This document shows positions 63,591-64,000 of a DNA stretch of 64,000 nucleotides, one piece after another; position 1 is the first letter of the stretch, and each line of letters opens with the position of its first letter. The notes below the pieces were generated by a model. That model saw only the letters and a list, made by a program, of their open reading frames with translations. It made no database searches and was not told where the DNA came from. Where the stretch lies: positions 9,004,001 through 9,068,000 of the forward strand of contig NC_053416.1 in assembly GCF_016859285.1 (NCBI RefSeq), read 5' to 3'. Made by a program: the position numbers and the translations under genes. This DNA comes from Xiphias gladius. Taxonomy: Eukaryota; Chordata; Actinopteri; Istiophoriformes; Xiphiidae.

Positions 63591-64000
63591 GGAAGATAGT
63601 CAAATAAAATAGAAAATAAAACATCACCCTCATTAAACACCTAAAGGGTCCGCCCCAATGCCCACACTTGCAGTATTAGCAAGTAATCAAGTGCCCACTT
63701 GTGTGACGTTTTTCCGTTAATTGCCACAGTGCCCAAAATTTTTTAGGTATTTGATAAAAGGATATATCTAATATTTATATTGACAGTGTCAGCCAATGGA
63801 ATTATAATCTTATCCATGTCATTAAGAAGAACAGAGTGGAACGTGTGGAAGTTGTGGTATAACTTTGTTGTGTTTGGACACGAATGAATATACATGTTGA
63901 ATCCAACATGTCATAAACTTAAACTTCTTCAAGCACACACGGATCAGCAGTCAGCCCCTGTACTGTAAATATTGTTCCTCTGGTCAATTCAGTGCAGCAG

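Overview
This window is vertebrate nuclear DNA, almost certainly from a ray-finned (teleost) fish. Genes are split into short exons with GT..AG introns. Long AC/TG microsatellites and teleost-type interspersed repeats are common, including a decayed Tc1-like transposon. No bacterial-style operon, CRISPR array or viral gene was seen.

Layout. Positions 391-2962 (minus strand) hold the 5' five exons of a coiled-coil protein that resembles BICD-family-like cargo adaptors; its 3' end lies off the left edge. Four complete genes follow, all on the minus strand: sumf2 (6158-10465, 9 exons, 298 aa), cct6a (11851-20198, 13 exons, 531 aa), nipsnap2 (24226-31701, 10 exons, 282 aa) and mrps17 (32655-34329 coding, 148 aa, with a noncoding first exon near 35.5 kb). 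I rebuilt every exon junction by hand, and the reading phases close exactly in all four. The order and shared orientation mrps17-nipsnap2-cct6a-sumf2 match the block on human 7p11.2, except that PSPH, which sits between NIPSNAP2 and CCT6A in human, is not visible here. Two cct6a introns carry a pair of related H/ACA snoRNA-like sequences on the host strand.

Positions 35.6-58.8 kb form a gene-poor interval. It holds microsatellites, a hAT-like repeat, a tRNA-like SINE head, a large inverted repeat, a diverged tandem duplication and several near-perfect short-loop hairpins, but no supportable coding gene. From 58,824 to the right edge, on the plus strand, lies the 5' part of an elastin gene: a signal-peptide exon, then Gly/Pro/Val-rich exons that are all phase 1-1, including one built from eleven 15-bp units and a small Lys-Pro exon.

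The four central genes are housekeeping genes without a shared pathway: an ER-lumen FGE paralogue, a cytosolic chaperonin subunit, a mitochondrial NIPSNAP protein and a mitochondrial ribosomal protein. Their grouping reflects conserved synteny. Elastin starts a separate transcription unit facing the other way, with about 23 kb between it and mrps17. No tools were used: exon limits come from reading splice sites and phase, and family calls come from recognised protein sequence.
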